Positions 49,731 through 58,392 of a DNA stretch of 64,000 nt are shown here, in pieces. The stretch is from Ensifer sp. MPMI2T (GTDB taxonomy: Bacteria; Pseudomonadota; Alphaproteobacteria; Rhizobiales; Rhizobiaceae). The notes below the pieces were generated by a model. It had not been told where the DNA came from, searched no databases, and worked only from the letters and a program-made list of their open reading frames with translations. A program made the position numbers and the translations under genes. The stretch is taken from assembly GCF_004827385.1 (NCBI RefSeq), contig NZ_SRXN01000003.1, positions 1 through 64,000 of the forward strand, given 5' to 3'. Numbering within the stretch: the first letter of the stretch is position 1; each line of letters starts with the position of its first letter.

Positions 49731-50816
49731 ATGAACGAGCACGCCAAAGTGGACCTGCCGGCGCCCGCCGAGCAGGAAAGACCTACCATGGCCGATCTGC
49801 GTACGGCACGAACGATAAATCTTGCCCTTCAGGGCGGCGGTGCGCACGGCGCCTTCACCTGGGGCGTGCTCGACCGGCTGCTAGATGAGCCGCACCTCTC
49901 CTTCGAAGGCATTGTCGCCACCAGTGCCGGCGCGATGAACGCCGCCGTCTTGGCCTATGGGCTTGCGGAAGGCGGGCGCAGCGGCGCGCAGAAGGCGCTC
50001 GCCAATTTCTGGCGCCGCATCAGCCATGCGGCAGCCTTCAGCCCGCTGCAGCCGAGCTTGCTGGACCGCGTGACCGGATCGAAGTCATTGGAGTTTTCGC
50101 CGGCCTTTGTCATTTTCGATATGGTGACGCGGCTGCTCTCGCCCTATCAGTTCAATCCGCTGAACTATAATCCGTTGCGCCAGGTCCTCGAGCAATCGAT
50201 CGACCTCGACGCGATCCGCATGTCCCGTTGTCCGGTGAAGCTCAACATCTGCGCGACAAACGTGCGCTCCGGCAAGGTCAAGGTGTTTTCCAATGACGAG
50301 ATCACGATCGACGCCGTGATGGCTTCGGCTTGTCTGCCGTTCCTGTTTCAAGCCGTCGAGATCGACGGAGAGGCCTATTGGGACGGAGGCTACATGGGAA
50401 ACCCCGCCATTTTCCCGCTGATCTACGGCTGCGATACACCGGATGTGCTGGTGGTGCACATTAATCCGCTGGAGCGAACGGAATTGCCGCGGACCGCCGC
50501 CGAAATCCTGAACAGGATCAACGAAATCAGCTTCAACTCGTCGCTGCTCAGGGAGATGCGCGCTATCGCTTTCGTGACGCAACTGATCGATTCCAACGCG
50601 GGCAATTCCCTCGGGCTCAAGCGCATCTTTGTGCACGGCATCTCCGACGACGAGACGATGAGAAATCTCAGCGTCTCGAGCAAGCTCAATGCCGAGTGGG
50701 GAGCCCTCGTAGACCTCCGTGATCGCGGCCGACAATGCGCGGAGGACTGGCTGATGGCGAACTACGACGCGATAGGGAAGCGTTCGAGCGTCGACATCAG
50801 TACGCGTTACCTCTAG
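49731..50816 (+). CDS. patatin-like phospholipase/hydrolase
   Basis: A 361-residue patatin family protein: oxyanion loop QGGGAHGAF near residue 36, nucleophile motif ATSAGAMN (Ser near 67) and catalytic Asp in WDGGYMGNPA. No signal peptide. GAGGAGGAGA precedes the ATG at 49731. Because it follows bdhA in the same operon, a role in intracellular lipid or polyhydroxybutyrate granule hydrolysis is plausible but unproven; a plain phospholipase is the alternative. Confidence 0.85.
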   Translation: MNEHAKVDLPAPAEQERPTMADLRTARTINLALQGGGAHGAFTWGVLDRLLDEPHLSFEGIVATSAGAMNAAVLAYGLAEGGRSGAQKALANFWRRISHAAAFSPLQPSLLDRVTGSKSLEFSPAFVIFDMVTRLLSPYQFNPLNYNPLRQVLEQSIDLDAIRMSRCPVKLNICATNVRSGKVKVFSNDEITIDAVMASACLPFLFQAVEIDGEAYWDGGYMGNPAIFPLIYGCDTPDVLVVHINPLERTELPRTAAEILNRINEISFNSSLLREMRAIAFVTQLIDSNAGNSLGLKRIFVHGISDDETMRNLSVSSKLNAEWGALVDLRDRGRQCAEDWLMANYDAIGKRSSVDISTRYL

Positions 50817-50903
50817 GGCGACTCGACGCTTCCCGACCAATCGTTGCGCGTCGCCGCGGGCCGCGCGCAAGCCCCCTGCCGTCTCCCTCCCGATGGCAGT
50901 CCT

Positions 50904-50929
50904 GCCCCCCGATCCGGGGGGCTTTTTTT
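50904..50929 (+). terminator. rho-independent terminator after the bdhA-patatin operon
   Basis: GCCCCCC, a GATCC loop and GGGGGGC followed by seven Ts form a strong intrinsic terminator 88 bp after the patatin stop. Confidence 0.93.
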
Positions 50930-51075
50930 CGTCTCAGGCGCCCATGGCGAACGGATAGTTCGGCCCTATCGAAACCATGCCTGAACAGCATTTCAAAGAG
51001 CGAGAGCGGTCTGCGAAGCTTTCTTGCATCAGGCCGATGTCCGGTCTGAACAACGTCAGATCCAGGAGATGTTCA

Positions 51076-51345
51076 ATGGTCAACACGCGTACGCTCATCG
51101 GTTCCGCGCTTGCGGCGATCGCCTCCGTCTCGGCTTCCACGGCTTCGGCCGGACCAGCTGCCCAGCCCGAGTTCTCGTTCGAGAAGTGCTACGGCATCGT
51201 CAAGGCCGGGCAGAACGACTGCCAGACGGCGACCCATTCCTGCGCGGGCACCTCGACGATGGACGACCAGGCCGACGCCTGGATCTACGTGCCTGCCGGC
51301 ACTTGCGGAAAGATCGCCGGCGGCAGCAACGCCCCGAAGGCCTGA
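51076..51345 (+). CDS. bufA1: BufA1-like bufferin precursor (DUF2282)
   Basis: An 89-residue secreted peptide: Sec signal (to about residue 25), then a core with four cysteines at 38, 49, 56 and 77 in the family pattern [21 protein letters not shown] and [15 protein letters not shown]2282 proteins next to an MNIO enzyme are bufferin precursors, RiPPs whose cysteines are converted to thiooxazole-type heterocycles that bind copper. AGGAG precedes the ATG at 51076. The next three genes are the matching maturation and membrane partners. Confidence 0.9.
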   Translation: MVNTRTLIGSALAAIASVSASTASAGPAAQPEFSFEKCYGIVKAGQNDCQTATHSCAGTSTMDDQADAWIYVPAGTCGKIAGGSNAPKA

Positions 51346-51380
51346 CGGCCCCTCGACAACCAAGCAAAGGGAGTAGACCG

Positions 51381-52412
51381 ATGCCCAAGACGTTTCCAAC
51401 CCACCCGGTGCCGTGCGCTGCGGGCATCGGCCTCCGTTCAAAACACATCGCCGAGATGCTTTCCCGCAGGCCTGCCGCGGGTTGGCTCGAAGTCCATGCC
51501 GAAAACTACATGGGCCAATCAGCGGCTGTGGATGCCCTCGAAAAGCTGCGCGAAGTTTATCCGCTTTCAGTGCATGGCGTCGGACTCTCACTTGGCAGCG
51601 CCTCAGGTCTCGACGGGGCGCATCTGGAGCGGCTGCATGGCGTCTGCGAACGCTTTCAGCCGGCGATCGTCTCCGAGCACCTTGCCTGGAGCGTCGCCGA
51701 CGGCGCCTACCTGAACGACCTCCTGCCGCTCCGCTACGACGAAGAGGCGCTCTCGATCGTGTCCGGGAACGTCGGCCGACTGCAGGACACGCTCAAGCGC
51801 CGCGTGTTCATCGAGAATCTCTCGGCCTACCTGGCCTTCGCGGAATCGAGCATGACCGAGGCCGAGTTTCTGGCCGAGCTCGTCAGCCGGACTGGTTGCG
51901 GCTTGCTGCTGGACGTCAACAACGTCCATGTCTCCGCAAACAACCTCGATTTCGATGCATTCGCCTTCATCGACGCTCTGCCTGCCGACGCGATCGGCGA
52001 GATCCATCTTGCCGGCCACGCAATCAATGAAGTGGACGGGGACGTCATTCTCATCGACGACCATGGGTCACGCGTGCCGCCAGCCGTGTGGTCGCTCTAT
52101 GCTCACGCGCTCCGCAGGATCGGCCCGCGACCGACACTGATCGAATGGGACACGGATGTGCCGGCGCTCGAAGTCTTGTTGGGCGAAGCCATGTGGGCCG
52201 ACATGCTCGCCCGCCGGATTGCCTTCGACGAACGCCTTGAAGAGCCGCCGGTCACTGCACCAGACGGCCGTTTCGAGACCATGAAGTTGCCCGGCCGCGA
52301 CGACGCAACAGGCATCCGTTTCCCAGCGCTTGCTGCAATCGCGGCAGTCAAAGCCGCTTGCGGCAAGTGCGCATCGAATCATTGCAGGAGGGACGGCCAT
52401 GTCTTCCATTGA
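51381..52412 (+). CDS. bufB: BufB, MNIO-family (DUF692) multinuclear iron oxidase
   Basis: A 343-residue TIM-barrel enzyme of the DUF692/MNIO family: GIGLRSKH, WLEVHAENYM, SVHGVGLSLGS, VSEHLAWS, RVFIENLSAYL, LLLDVNNVHVSA, IHLAGHA and IEWDTDVP carry the His, Glu, Asp and Asn metal ligands. It should modify cysteines in the adjacent precursor using iron and oxygen. A C-terminal tail of ~45 residues includes KAACGKCASNHC, a possible extra metal or peptide site. It overlaps bufC by 14 bp. Confidence 0.9.
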   Translation: MPKTFPTHPVPCAAGIGLRSKHIAEMLSRRPAAGWLEVHAENYMGQSAAVDALEKLREVYPLSVHGVGLSLGSASGLDGAHLERLHGVCERFQPAIVSEHLAWSVADGAYLNDLLPLRYDEEALSIVSGNVGRLQDTLKRRVFIENLSAYLAFAESSMTEAEFLAELVSRTGCGLLLDVNNVHVSANNLDFDAFAFIDALPADAIGEIHLAGHAINEVDGDVILIDDHGSRVPPAVWSLYAHALRRIGPRPTLIEWDTDVPALEVLLGEAMWADMLARRIAFDERLEEPPVTAPDGRFETMKLPGRDDATGIRFPALAAIAAVKAACGKCASNHCRRDGHVFH

Positions 52413-53199
52413 AACCCTGCAGAACGTCGTTGCGCGTGCGGTTCTGACGACCGGGCCTGCAGATATCCTGCCACTTCTCGCGCGGGGTCGTTTCGATCCC
52501 GCCAGGCGGCTCAACATCTACCGCAACAACACGCTGGTCTCGCTCACGACCACCTTGAAGGCCGTGTTCCCCGTGACGGCGTGGCTGCTCGACGAACGCT
52601 ACTTCAGTTACGTGGCCAGGTGCTTCATCCGGAGCAGCCCGCCACAAGAGCCACGCCTTTCCCGTTACGGCGCAGGACTTGCGCCATTCCTCGCGCGTTT
52701 CGAGGGGACCACTCACATGCCCTTCGTCTCTGAGGTGGCCCGCCTCGAGTGGAAGATCGCCGAAGCGCTCGACGCGCCCTTGCAGCGGCCAAGCACATTG
52801 ATCGAGCTTTACGAGGGACTTTCAAGTGGGTCCTTCGCGCTCTTCCTACAGCCTTCACTTCGACTTGTTCTCTGCCGCTGGCCTGCCCTCAGCATCTGGG
52901 CGGCGCACCAGCGGGGAGGCGATGCCGACAAGCTTGCCGATGTTAACCGCGAGCCGGAGCGCGTTGCGCTGTGGAGACATGGTGACACCGTTCGCTTCCT
53001 GCGTCTCGACGCCGCGGAGTTTGCGTTCTGGCACATGTTGATGCGGGGCAGGGGACTCGAGGCTGCGGTCGCCCGCGCCTGCCGCTATTCGCCGGAGTTC
53101 GATATCGCGCGAGCGCTGACGGGCCTCTTCGTCAGCGAGCTCGTCATCGGGATCCATCGCATGAAGGAGTCTTCCAACCAGCAGGAGAGAGTGTCATGA
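52399..53199 (+). CDS. bufC: BufC, DUF2063-family partner protein
   Basis: A 266-residue protein whose N-terminal ~100 residues match DUF2063 (GRFDPARRLNIYRNNTLVSLTTTLKAVFPV, FIRSSPPQEPRLSRYGAGL). In bufferin and related MNIO systems this partner binds the precursor and presents it to the MNIO enzyme; the old label 'putative DNA-binding' is misleading. The start has GGAGGGA and lies inside bufB; its end overlaps the DoxX gene (ATGA). Confidence 0.87.
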   Translation: MSSIETLQNVVARAVLTTGPADILPLLARGRFDPARRLNIYRNNTLVSLTTTLKAVFPVTAWLLDERYFSYVARCFIRSSPPQEPRLSRYGAGLAPFLARFEGTTHMPFVSEVARLEWKIAEALDAPLQRPSTLIELYEGLSSGSFALFLQPSLRLVLCRWPALSIWAAHQRGGDADKLADVNREPERVALWRHGDTVRFLRLDAAEFAFWHMLMRGRGLEAAVARACRYSPEFDIARALTGLFVSELVIGIHRMKESSNQQERVS

Positions 53200-53669
53200 C
53201 CACAATGCGCGCAACATCGATGAGTTTTTCCAGAACGATATACAGGCTTCACGAGGCGTTCGTGGAGTGGTCGGCCGCCCTGCCGCTATCGATCGTGCAA
53301 TTGGCGTCCCGCATTGCCGTCGCGGAGGTTTTCTGGCAGTCCGCCCAGACGAAGCTCGCCTCCTGGCCGGTCACGCTCCAGCTGTTCGCCTTCGAATACC
53401 GCTTGCCGCTGCTCGATCCCGGACTGGCCGCCATCATGGCGACGACGGCGGAACTTAGTGGCGCGGCGATGCTCGCCTTGGGGCTGCTCGCGCGGCTCGC
53501 CTCAATGATGCTGCTCGGCGTCGTCGCCACCATCCAGGTCTTCGTTTACCCGGATCATTGGGCTGAGCATCTGATGTGGACGAGCCTGCTCTTGCTTATC
53601 CTCTCGCGGGGCCCCGGCGGCCTTTCCGTCGACCATCTGGTCGCCTGCCGTATCCGTGCCGGAGGCTGA
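53196..53669 (+). CDS. DoxX-family membrane protein of the bufferin operon
   Basis: A 157-residue protein with four transmembrane helices: LASRIAVAEVFWQSAQTKLASW and the following TLQLFAFEYRLPLL match DoxX proteins found in bufferin operons (sometimes called BufD). It starts at the bufC stop. Family members have been linked to membrane redox processes, but the role with bufferins is not settled. Confidence 0.85.
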   Translation: MTTMRATSMSFSRTIYRLHEAFVEWSAALPLSIVQLASRIAVAEVFWQSAQTKLASWPVTLQLFAFEYRLPLLDPGLAAIMATTAELSGAAMLALGLLARLASMMLLGVVATIQVFVYPDHWAEHLMWTSLLLLILSRGPGGLSVDHLVACRIRAGG

Positions 53670-54989
53670 ATGATGTCAGTGACGCCTGTTCCGAGCGCGT
53701 CCGTGCCGGGTGAGACTGCGACCGGCACGGATCAGGCAAGACACCGGCCGCGCGTGGTCATCCTCGGTGCCGGCTTTGGCGGTCTGAACGCGGCGATGGC
53801 GCTTCGCCGCGCGCCGGTCGAAGTCACTGTCGTCGATCGGCGAAACTATCATCTGTTCCAACCTCTGCTTTACCAGGTTGCGACCGCAGGGCTCTCGCCG
53901 GCCCAGATTGCCATGCCGATCCGCCGCATTCTTTCGCGGCAGTCGAATGCTACGGTCCTGATGGACAAGGTCGAGGCGGTCGATACCATCGCGCGATGCG
54001 TCGTGACCGGCAGCCGGCGCATCCCCTACGACTATCTGATCGTCGCGACCGGCGCCCGCCACACTTATTTCGGCAACGACATCTGGGCGGAACACGCCCC
54101 GGGGTTGAAGACAATCACGGATGCGACCGCGATACGCGCGCGCATCCTCTCCGCCTTCGAGCGGGCGGAGGTGACCGATGACCCCCGTTTGCGTCAGAAG
54201 CTGTTGACCTTCGTTGTCGTCGGCGGCGGGCCAACCGGCGTCGAGCTCGCCGGCGCAATCGCCGAGCTTTCCCGGAGGACGATCGTTCGCGATTTCCGGC
54301 GCATTGATTCATCCTCCGCCCAGGTCGTGCTCGTCGAGGCGGGTGAGCGGATCCTGCCGGCGATGCCGCCCTGCCTTTCGAGAAAGGCTGAGAGACAACT
54401 CGAAAGGCTTGGCGTCGACGTCGTGCTCGGCAATGCCGTCGCGTCCTGCGACGACAGCGGCGTGCGGCTCTCCGACGGAACTGAAATCGGCTCCGCCTGC
54501 ATTCTCTGGGCCGCCGGCGTCATGGCTTCGCGCGCCGCCAAGTGGATAGGTGCGGCGGCCGACCGCGCCGGACGGGTCATCGTCGACGAGTGCCTCAATC
54601 CGCCAGGCCACAGGGAAATATTCGTCATCGGTGACACGGCTTCGGTGACCGATGCTGACGGACGTCCCGTACCGGGCGTGGCGCCGGCAGCCAAGCAGAT
54701 GGGGCGCTACACAGCGCGCGCCATTCTCGGCGACATCGCGGGACGGCAATCGACACCCTTTCGTTATCGTGACTACGGCAATCTCGCCACCATCGGCCGC
54801 AAGGCAGCCGTCGCGGATTTCGGCGGAGCCAGGCTCTCTGGCTATGCCGCATGGCTCGTCTGGAACTTCGCCCATCTCTGGTTCCTCGTCGGCTTCCGCA
54901 ACCGCCTCGTGGTGTTTCTCGACTGGGCGGTCGCCTATTTGCGCAACGATCGCGCCGCGCGGCTGATTACCGGCCAACATGAGGCCTAG
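53670..54989 (+). CDS. ndh: type II NADH dehydrogenase (NDH-2)
   Basis: A 439-residue flavoprotein: FAD-binding GAGFGGLNAAMAL near residue 32, NAD-binding VVGGGPTGVELAGAIAEL near 190, and EIFVIGDTAS near 300 followed by APAAKQMGRYTARAI. The C-terminal WNFAHLWFLVGFRNR supplies the amphipathic membrane anchor. It feeds electrons from NADH to quinone without pumping protons. It starts directly at the DoxX stop, suggesting that the bufferin operon is linked to redox metabolism. An ATG one codon later is an alternative start. Confidence 0.88.
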   Translation: MMSVTPVPSASVPGETATGTDQARHRPRVVILGAGFGGLNAAMALRRAPVEVTVVDRRNYHLFQPLLYQVATAGLSPAQIAMPIRRILSRQSNATVLMDKVEAVDTIARCVVTGSRRIPYDYLIVATGARHTYFGNDIWAEHAPGLKTITDATAIRARILSAFERAEVTDDPRLRQKLLTFVVVGGGPTGVELAGAIAELSRRTIVRDFRRIDSSSAQVVLVEAGERILPAMPPCLSRKAERQLERLGVDVVLGNAVASCDDSGVRLSDGTEIGSACILWAAGVMASRAAKWIGAAADRAGRVIVDECLNPPGHREIFVIGDTASVTDADGRPVPGVAPAAKQMGRYTARAILGDIAGRQSTPFRYRDYGNLATIGRKAAVADFGGARLSGYAAWLVWNFAHLWFLVGFRNRLVVFLDWAVAYLRNDRAARLITGQHEA

Positions 54990-54991
54990 CG

Positions 54992-56914
54992 ATGTATCGC
55001 CCGAAGCTCGCCCAAGTCGTCGTCGTTCTCCTCGTGCTGGCGGTGCTCTCCACTGCCGCGCTGATCCATCTCATCTGGCAGCGCGCAGCCGGTGAGAGCA
55101 TCGAGGAGATCGTGGCGAGTCTCGATGCCCAGACGGCGGGGTCCGTCAGGAACGATCTATCCCGGACGCTGGCGCTCGTGTCGAGCACGGCTGAAATTGT
55201 CCGCTCCATCTTGTTCCAAGGTGCGATCAGCGCCGATGATGAGGTCAAGCGCGAATTCCTGTTCCTGTCGCTGCTGCGGGAGCAGCCGTCAATCGCTTGG
55301 ATCGGCTTCGGTTTTCCGGATGGGCGCTTTTTCGGGTCTCATGCGACCGCCGACGGCCGGATCGAGATGGTGGAGATCGGTGCCGCGAGAGCCGGCGAAC
55401 TCCGTCCGCTGCGGCGCGATCTTTATCGACCGATCCCGGGCGACATCTTTTTCGAGGAGCGGATCAAGGCGGAGAGCGCCTATGTGGCTCTCGGCGCCCC
55501 CTGGTATCGATTGGGCAAGGAAAATGGAGATCCCGTCTGGACGGTGACCAACGTGCTGCCAAACGGTTTCGAGCCCGCCATGGTCCTGTCGAAGCGCGTC
55601 GAGACCTTCGGGAAGTTTACCGGTGTGGTGATGGTGGCCGTGAGCCTCCGACGCCTTTCCGAGGCGCTGCAGGCGCTCGAACTACCAGCGCTCAGCAAAG
55701 CCTTCGTTCTTGACGAGAGCGGGCGGGTCCTTGCGACGTCGCAACCCTCCGACGGCGTCATGGCGGCGCATTTTTCCGACTTTCCCGCCTCCGATGCGCT
55801 GGCGTCGGCCGCCGCCGAGGCGGTCGCGGCCCGCAAAATCGACGCCTTCCGCGTCGTTGTGCCGAGCGCTTTGCTCGGGCCTGTCTTCGTGTCGTCGTCG
55901 CGCCTGCCGTTCGAGAATTGGCGCCTTGTTACAGCCACGCCACGTTCGACCTTCGCAAGCGGCATTGACAAGAATATCCGGCGCATAGCCTTAGTCGTGC
56001 TCGCTATGGCAGCCCTTGCCGCAGCGACTGCGGTCGCCTTTGCAAATTTCCTCTTCGCCCGGCCGCTCGCCCGGCTGGCAGCGCAATTGCGTGCGGTCGA
56101 GCGCTTCTCGCTCGAAGGCGTCCGCCATCATCCGACCTTCCTCGCCGAGCTCAACCATTTCTCCCAGGCATTGAAGCGCATGGCCGTCGGCCTTTCGGCC
56201 TTTGCCCGCTACATGCCGCTCGATGTCGTGCGACCGCTGGTTGAGGGCAGTATCGAGCCGAAGCCCGGCGGCGAGCTCTGCGAGGTGACCGTCATGTTCG
56301 CCGACCTGCCCGGGTTTACCGAGCTGACGGAGAGGCTCGGACCAGACGTCGAGCCGCATCTGACGCGTTTCCTGACGATTGCCGTTGCCGCTGTCCATGC
56401 AGAGGGCGGCACCGTCGACAAGTTCATAGGGGACGCAGTGATGGCGATCTGGAACGCGCCGGGAAAGCAGGCGGACCATGCCGCCCGCGCCTGCCGCGCG
56501 GCTGTCGCGATCCGGACGGCAATGCATGACGACCCGCCAATCGCGACCGGCGAGAACGCGATCCGCGTACGTATCGGCATCAACAGCGGCACGGCGCTGA
56601 TCGGCAATATCGGTTCCGCCGAACGGCTGAGCTATACCGCCATCGGCGACACGGTCAATGTCGCGAGCCGGTTGGTGAATGTGGCGAAGGAGCGCGGCGT
56701 CGAAATCGTGCTCAGCGACGCGACCATGCGTGAACTCGGGGCAGAGCCGATGACGAGACCGCTCGGGCTTGCGACGGTGCGCGGAAAAGCCAGACCCGTT
56801 GGCGTGCATACGATTGATCAGCCAGAAGGTCGGTCCACTGGAGGAAACAATGGAAATGGCGATCACGACGGTGGCGATGCTCGCTTGCCTGCAGCTCAAG
56901 CACTTCGTCGTTGA
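54992..56914 (+). CDS. membrane adenylate cyclase with extracytoplasmic sensor domain
   Basis: A 640-residue class III cyclase. An N-terminal helix (9-28) and a second at about 325-348 enclose a ~300-residue periplasmic Cache-type sensor. After a linker comes the catalytic domain (about 425-610): VMFADLPGFTELTE with a metal Asp, DKFIGDAVMAIW with the substrate Lys and second Asp, and AIGDTVNVASRL with the Asn and Arg of the active site. All catalytic residues are intact, so it should make cAMP. It begins 2 bp after ndh and overlaps the DUF3307 gene by 65 bp. Confidence 0.87.
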   Translation: MYRPKLAQVVVVLLVLAVLSTAALIHLIWQRAAGESIEEIVASLDAQTAGSVRNDLSRTLALVSSTAEIVRSILFQGAISADDEVKREFLFLSLLREQPSIAWIGFGFPDGRFFGSHATADGRIEMVEIGAARAGELRPLRRDLYRPIPGDIFFEERIKAESAYVALGAPWYRLGKENGDPVWTVTNVLPNGFEPAMVLSKRVETFGKFTGVVMVAVSLRRLSEALQALELPALSKAFVLDESGRVLATSQPSDGVMAAHFSDFPASDALASAAAEAVAARKIDAFRVVVPSALLGPVFVSSSRLPFENWRLVTATPRSTFASGIDKNIRRIALVVLAMAALAAATAVAFANFLFARPLARLAAQLRAVERFSLEGVRHHPTFLAELNHFSQALKRMAVGLSAFARYMPLDVVRPLVEGSIEPKPGGELCEVTVMFADLPGFTELTERLGPDVEPHLTRFLTIAVAAVHAEGGTVDKFIGDAVMAIWNAPGKQADHAARACRAAVAIRTAMHDDPPIATGENAIRVRIGINSGTALIGNIGSAERLSYTAIGDTVNVASRLVNVAKERGVEIVLSDATMRELGAEPMTRPLGLATVRGKARPVGVHTIDQPEGRSTGGNNGNGDHDGGDARLPAAQALRR

Positions 56915-57227
56915 CTATGTGCTGCAGCCAGCCTGGATCCTGCGCGGCAAGGGCAATTTCCGCATGATCGGCGGCTATGTCCATGCTGGCGGGCATGCGC
57001 TTGGAACCCTACCGGCGCTGTTGCTCGCCAGCGCTGGCATGACGCGCGTCGCCATTCTAGTGCTCGCCGAATTCGTCGTTCACTATCTCATAGACTACGG
57101 CAAGGCGCTGCTGTCGCGGCATAGCCGCGCCGATGCGACGACCCGCGCCTACTGGGCCATGCACGGCGCCGATCAATTGATGCACCAGTTCACCTATGCG
57201 GCGCTGATCTTTGCCGCGCTGGCGTAG
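56850..57227 (+). CDS. DUF3307 membrane protein
   Basis: A 125-residue protein with three or four helices and the DUF3307 pattern LKHFVVDYVLQPAWI, GYVHAGGHALG and FVVHYLIDYGKALL, rich in membrane-embedded His and Asp. GGAGGA precedes the ATG at 56850, inside the cyclase gene end; this 65-bp overlap suggests coupling. Function unknown; DUF3307 genes often follow cyclase or SatD-like genes. Confidence 0.8.
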   Translation: MEMAITTVAMLACLQLKHFVVDYVLQPAWILRGKGNFRMIGGYVHAGGHALGTLPALLLASAGMTRVAILVLAEFVVHYLIDYGKALLSRHSRADATTRAYWAMHGADQLMHQFTYAALIFAALA

Positions 57228-57253
57228 GTGCTTTCGTCGCTCATAAGGCGGAG

Positions 57254-57958
57254 TCAGCCGGATATCGATCCGCTAGGCAGATAGAGGGGCCGCAGAGCTC
57301 GCACGCTTGCCGCGAGTGCATCGCAGCTATGGAGCACGCTCAAACCGACCATTGCCAAGTGGTTGTGATCCAACGGCAGCGCATTAAACGTCTGATCGAT
57401 CTCAGCGCTATGCGTCGGATCAAGGTCTCCATGAATTCTCAAAGTCCTGAACGTTGACTCCGGCAGTCCCGATCGATCTCGAATCTCATCAATTCTACTG
57501 TCCGCAGGAGGAAAAGCCTCAAGCACCGCAATGTATCCAAGAAGCATGAGAGGGTGATGGTGCTGAACCCAATAATACTGAGTGCCGACCAGCCGTGCTA
57601 CTTCGACAGAAGGGGTGATGGATAGAATTCCCTGAGGATCGCATCCTGTGGTCTCCAGGTCCTCAAGTGCCCAAGTGTCGTGGTGCTGTTCCTCGGAAAT
57701 ATGATGTCGGTAATATTTTCCCAGTGAAGGGACAAGCCTTTCCGTTCCTGCCAATTGGTCGCATCGTTCCGCTGCCAACTGCATGAGGGGAACCGATGCT
57801 CGCATGATTTGATGAAGCAAGACCAGGAAAGCAATCGTCATTTCCCGTTGGGGCTCGGTTCGCCAAAGGTCGTCAAAAGCCGCCTTGAGAGCGGGCAAAC
57901 AGAGCTCAATTCTACCCCTCACAAAGTCACTATTCGCTTGTGTTTCAAGCATATCCAT
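57254..57958 (-). CDS. heme-oxygenase-like diiron protein (iron-containing redox enzyme family)
   Basis: A 234-residue all-helical protein. Spaced metal-ligand candidates fit the heme-oxygenase-like diiron oxidase fold: E89/E90 and H92/H93 in HISEEQHHDTWALEDLE, the H133-H135 cluster, E147, and HGDLDPTHSAEID (H176, D180, H183). Such enzymes oxidise or cleave small molecules and some act in natural-product pathways. I take the ATG at 57958; the frame stays open to 58123, so a longer protein cannot be excluded. It is divergent from the putative precursor-YcaO-TfuA operon and probably belongs to the same locus. Confidence 0.7.
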   Translation of the reverse strand: MDMLETQANSDFVRGRIELCLPALKAAFDDLWRTEPQREMTIAFLVLLHQIMRASVPLMQLAAERCDQLAGTERLVPSLGKYYRHHISEEQHHDTWALEDLETTGCDPQGILSITPSVEVARLVGTQYYWVQHHHPLMLLGYIAVLEAFPPADSRIDEIRDRSGLPESTFRTLRIHGDLDPTHSAEIDQTFNALPLDHNHLAMVGLSVLHSCDALAASVRALRPLYLPSGSISG

Positions 57959-58188
57959 AACGACACCATTCGATGAACAGCAAACAAAGCCGGCAAATCT
58001 TAACTCAACCAGATACGGTTCAAGTTCGCCCTGATCGCGCGCATATAGCCCTTTGGTATTAGGGAGTACTACTGGACAACTATGGAGCCGGCATCCTAAT
58101 ATTACTGATAGCCAGCGGCTCACGATTCAAAGATCCCTGACAGCAATCCAGCGAGCATCGAAACTGTTCAGCGCCTGTGGAGGTGACA

Positions 58189-58392
58189 ATGCCGGGCTTC
58201 CAGCCAAATTTCGACCGTCTAAAGAACTCGAATGTCATTCCCGACGTGGAGGAGAATATGCTCCCGCAAGCGGTACATGACGCGATCGAAAACCTCACCG
58301 ACGAAGAAATCGCGGTTCTCGAGAACATCAGTAAAAGAACCGGATCCCACATTTATCTCAACAAGGACCACTCGATCATCTGTGGATTCTGA
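58189..58392 (+). CDS. putative RiPP precursor peptide of the YcaO-TfuA locus
   Basis: A 67-residue ORF with a perfect ribosome-binding site (GGAGGTGA, 58179-58186, 3 bp gap) directly upstream of the YcaO gene, whose start overlaps it by about 11 bp. Residues 20-50 are acidic and helix-prone (AIENLTDEEIAVLENISKR), like a leader that docks on a modifying enzyme. The end, GSHIYLNKDHSIICGF, carries the only cysteine (Cys65) two residues from the C-terminus, an obvious target for YcaO heterocyclisation or thioamidation. I know no family match. Role is inferred from position and composition. Confidence 0.72.
   Translation: MPGFQPNFDRLKNSNVIPDVEENMLPQAVHDAIENLTDEEIAVLENISKRTGSHIYLNKDHSIICGF

Noticed and set aside
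58232..58381. A longer YcaO start inside the precursor gene
   Set aside because: The first 50 codons would overlap the precursor ORF in another frame and lack YcaO similarity; the GTG at 58382 near the precursor stop fits coupling.
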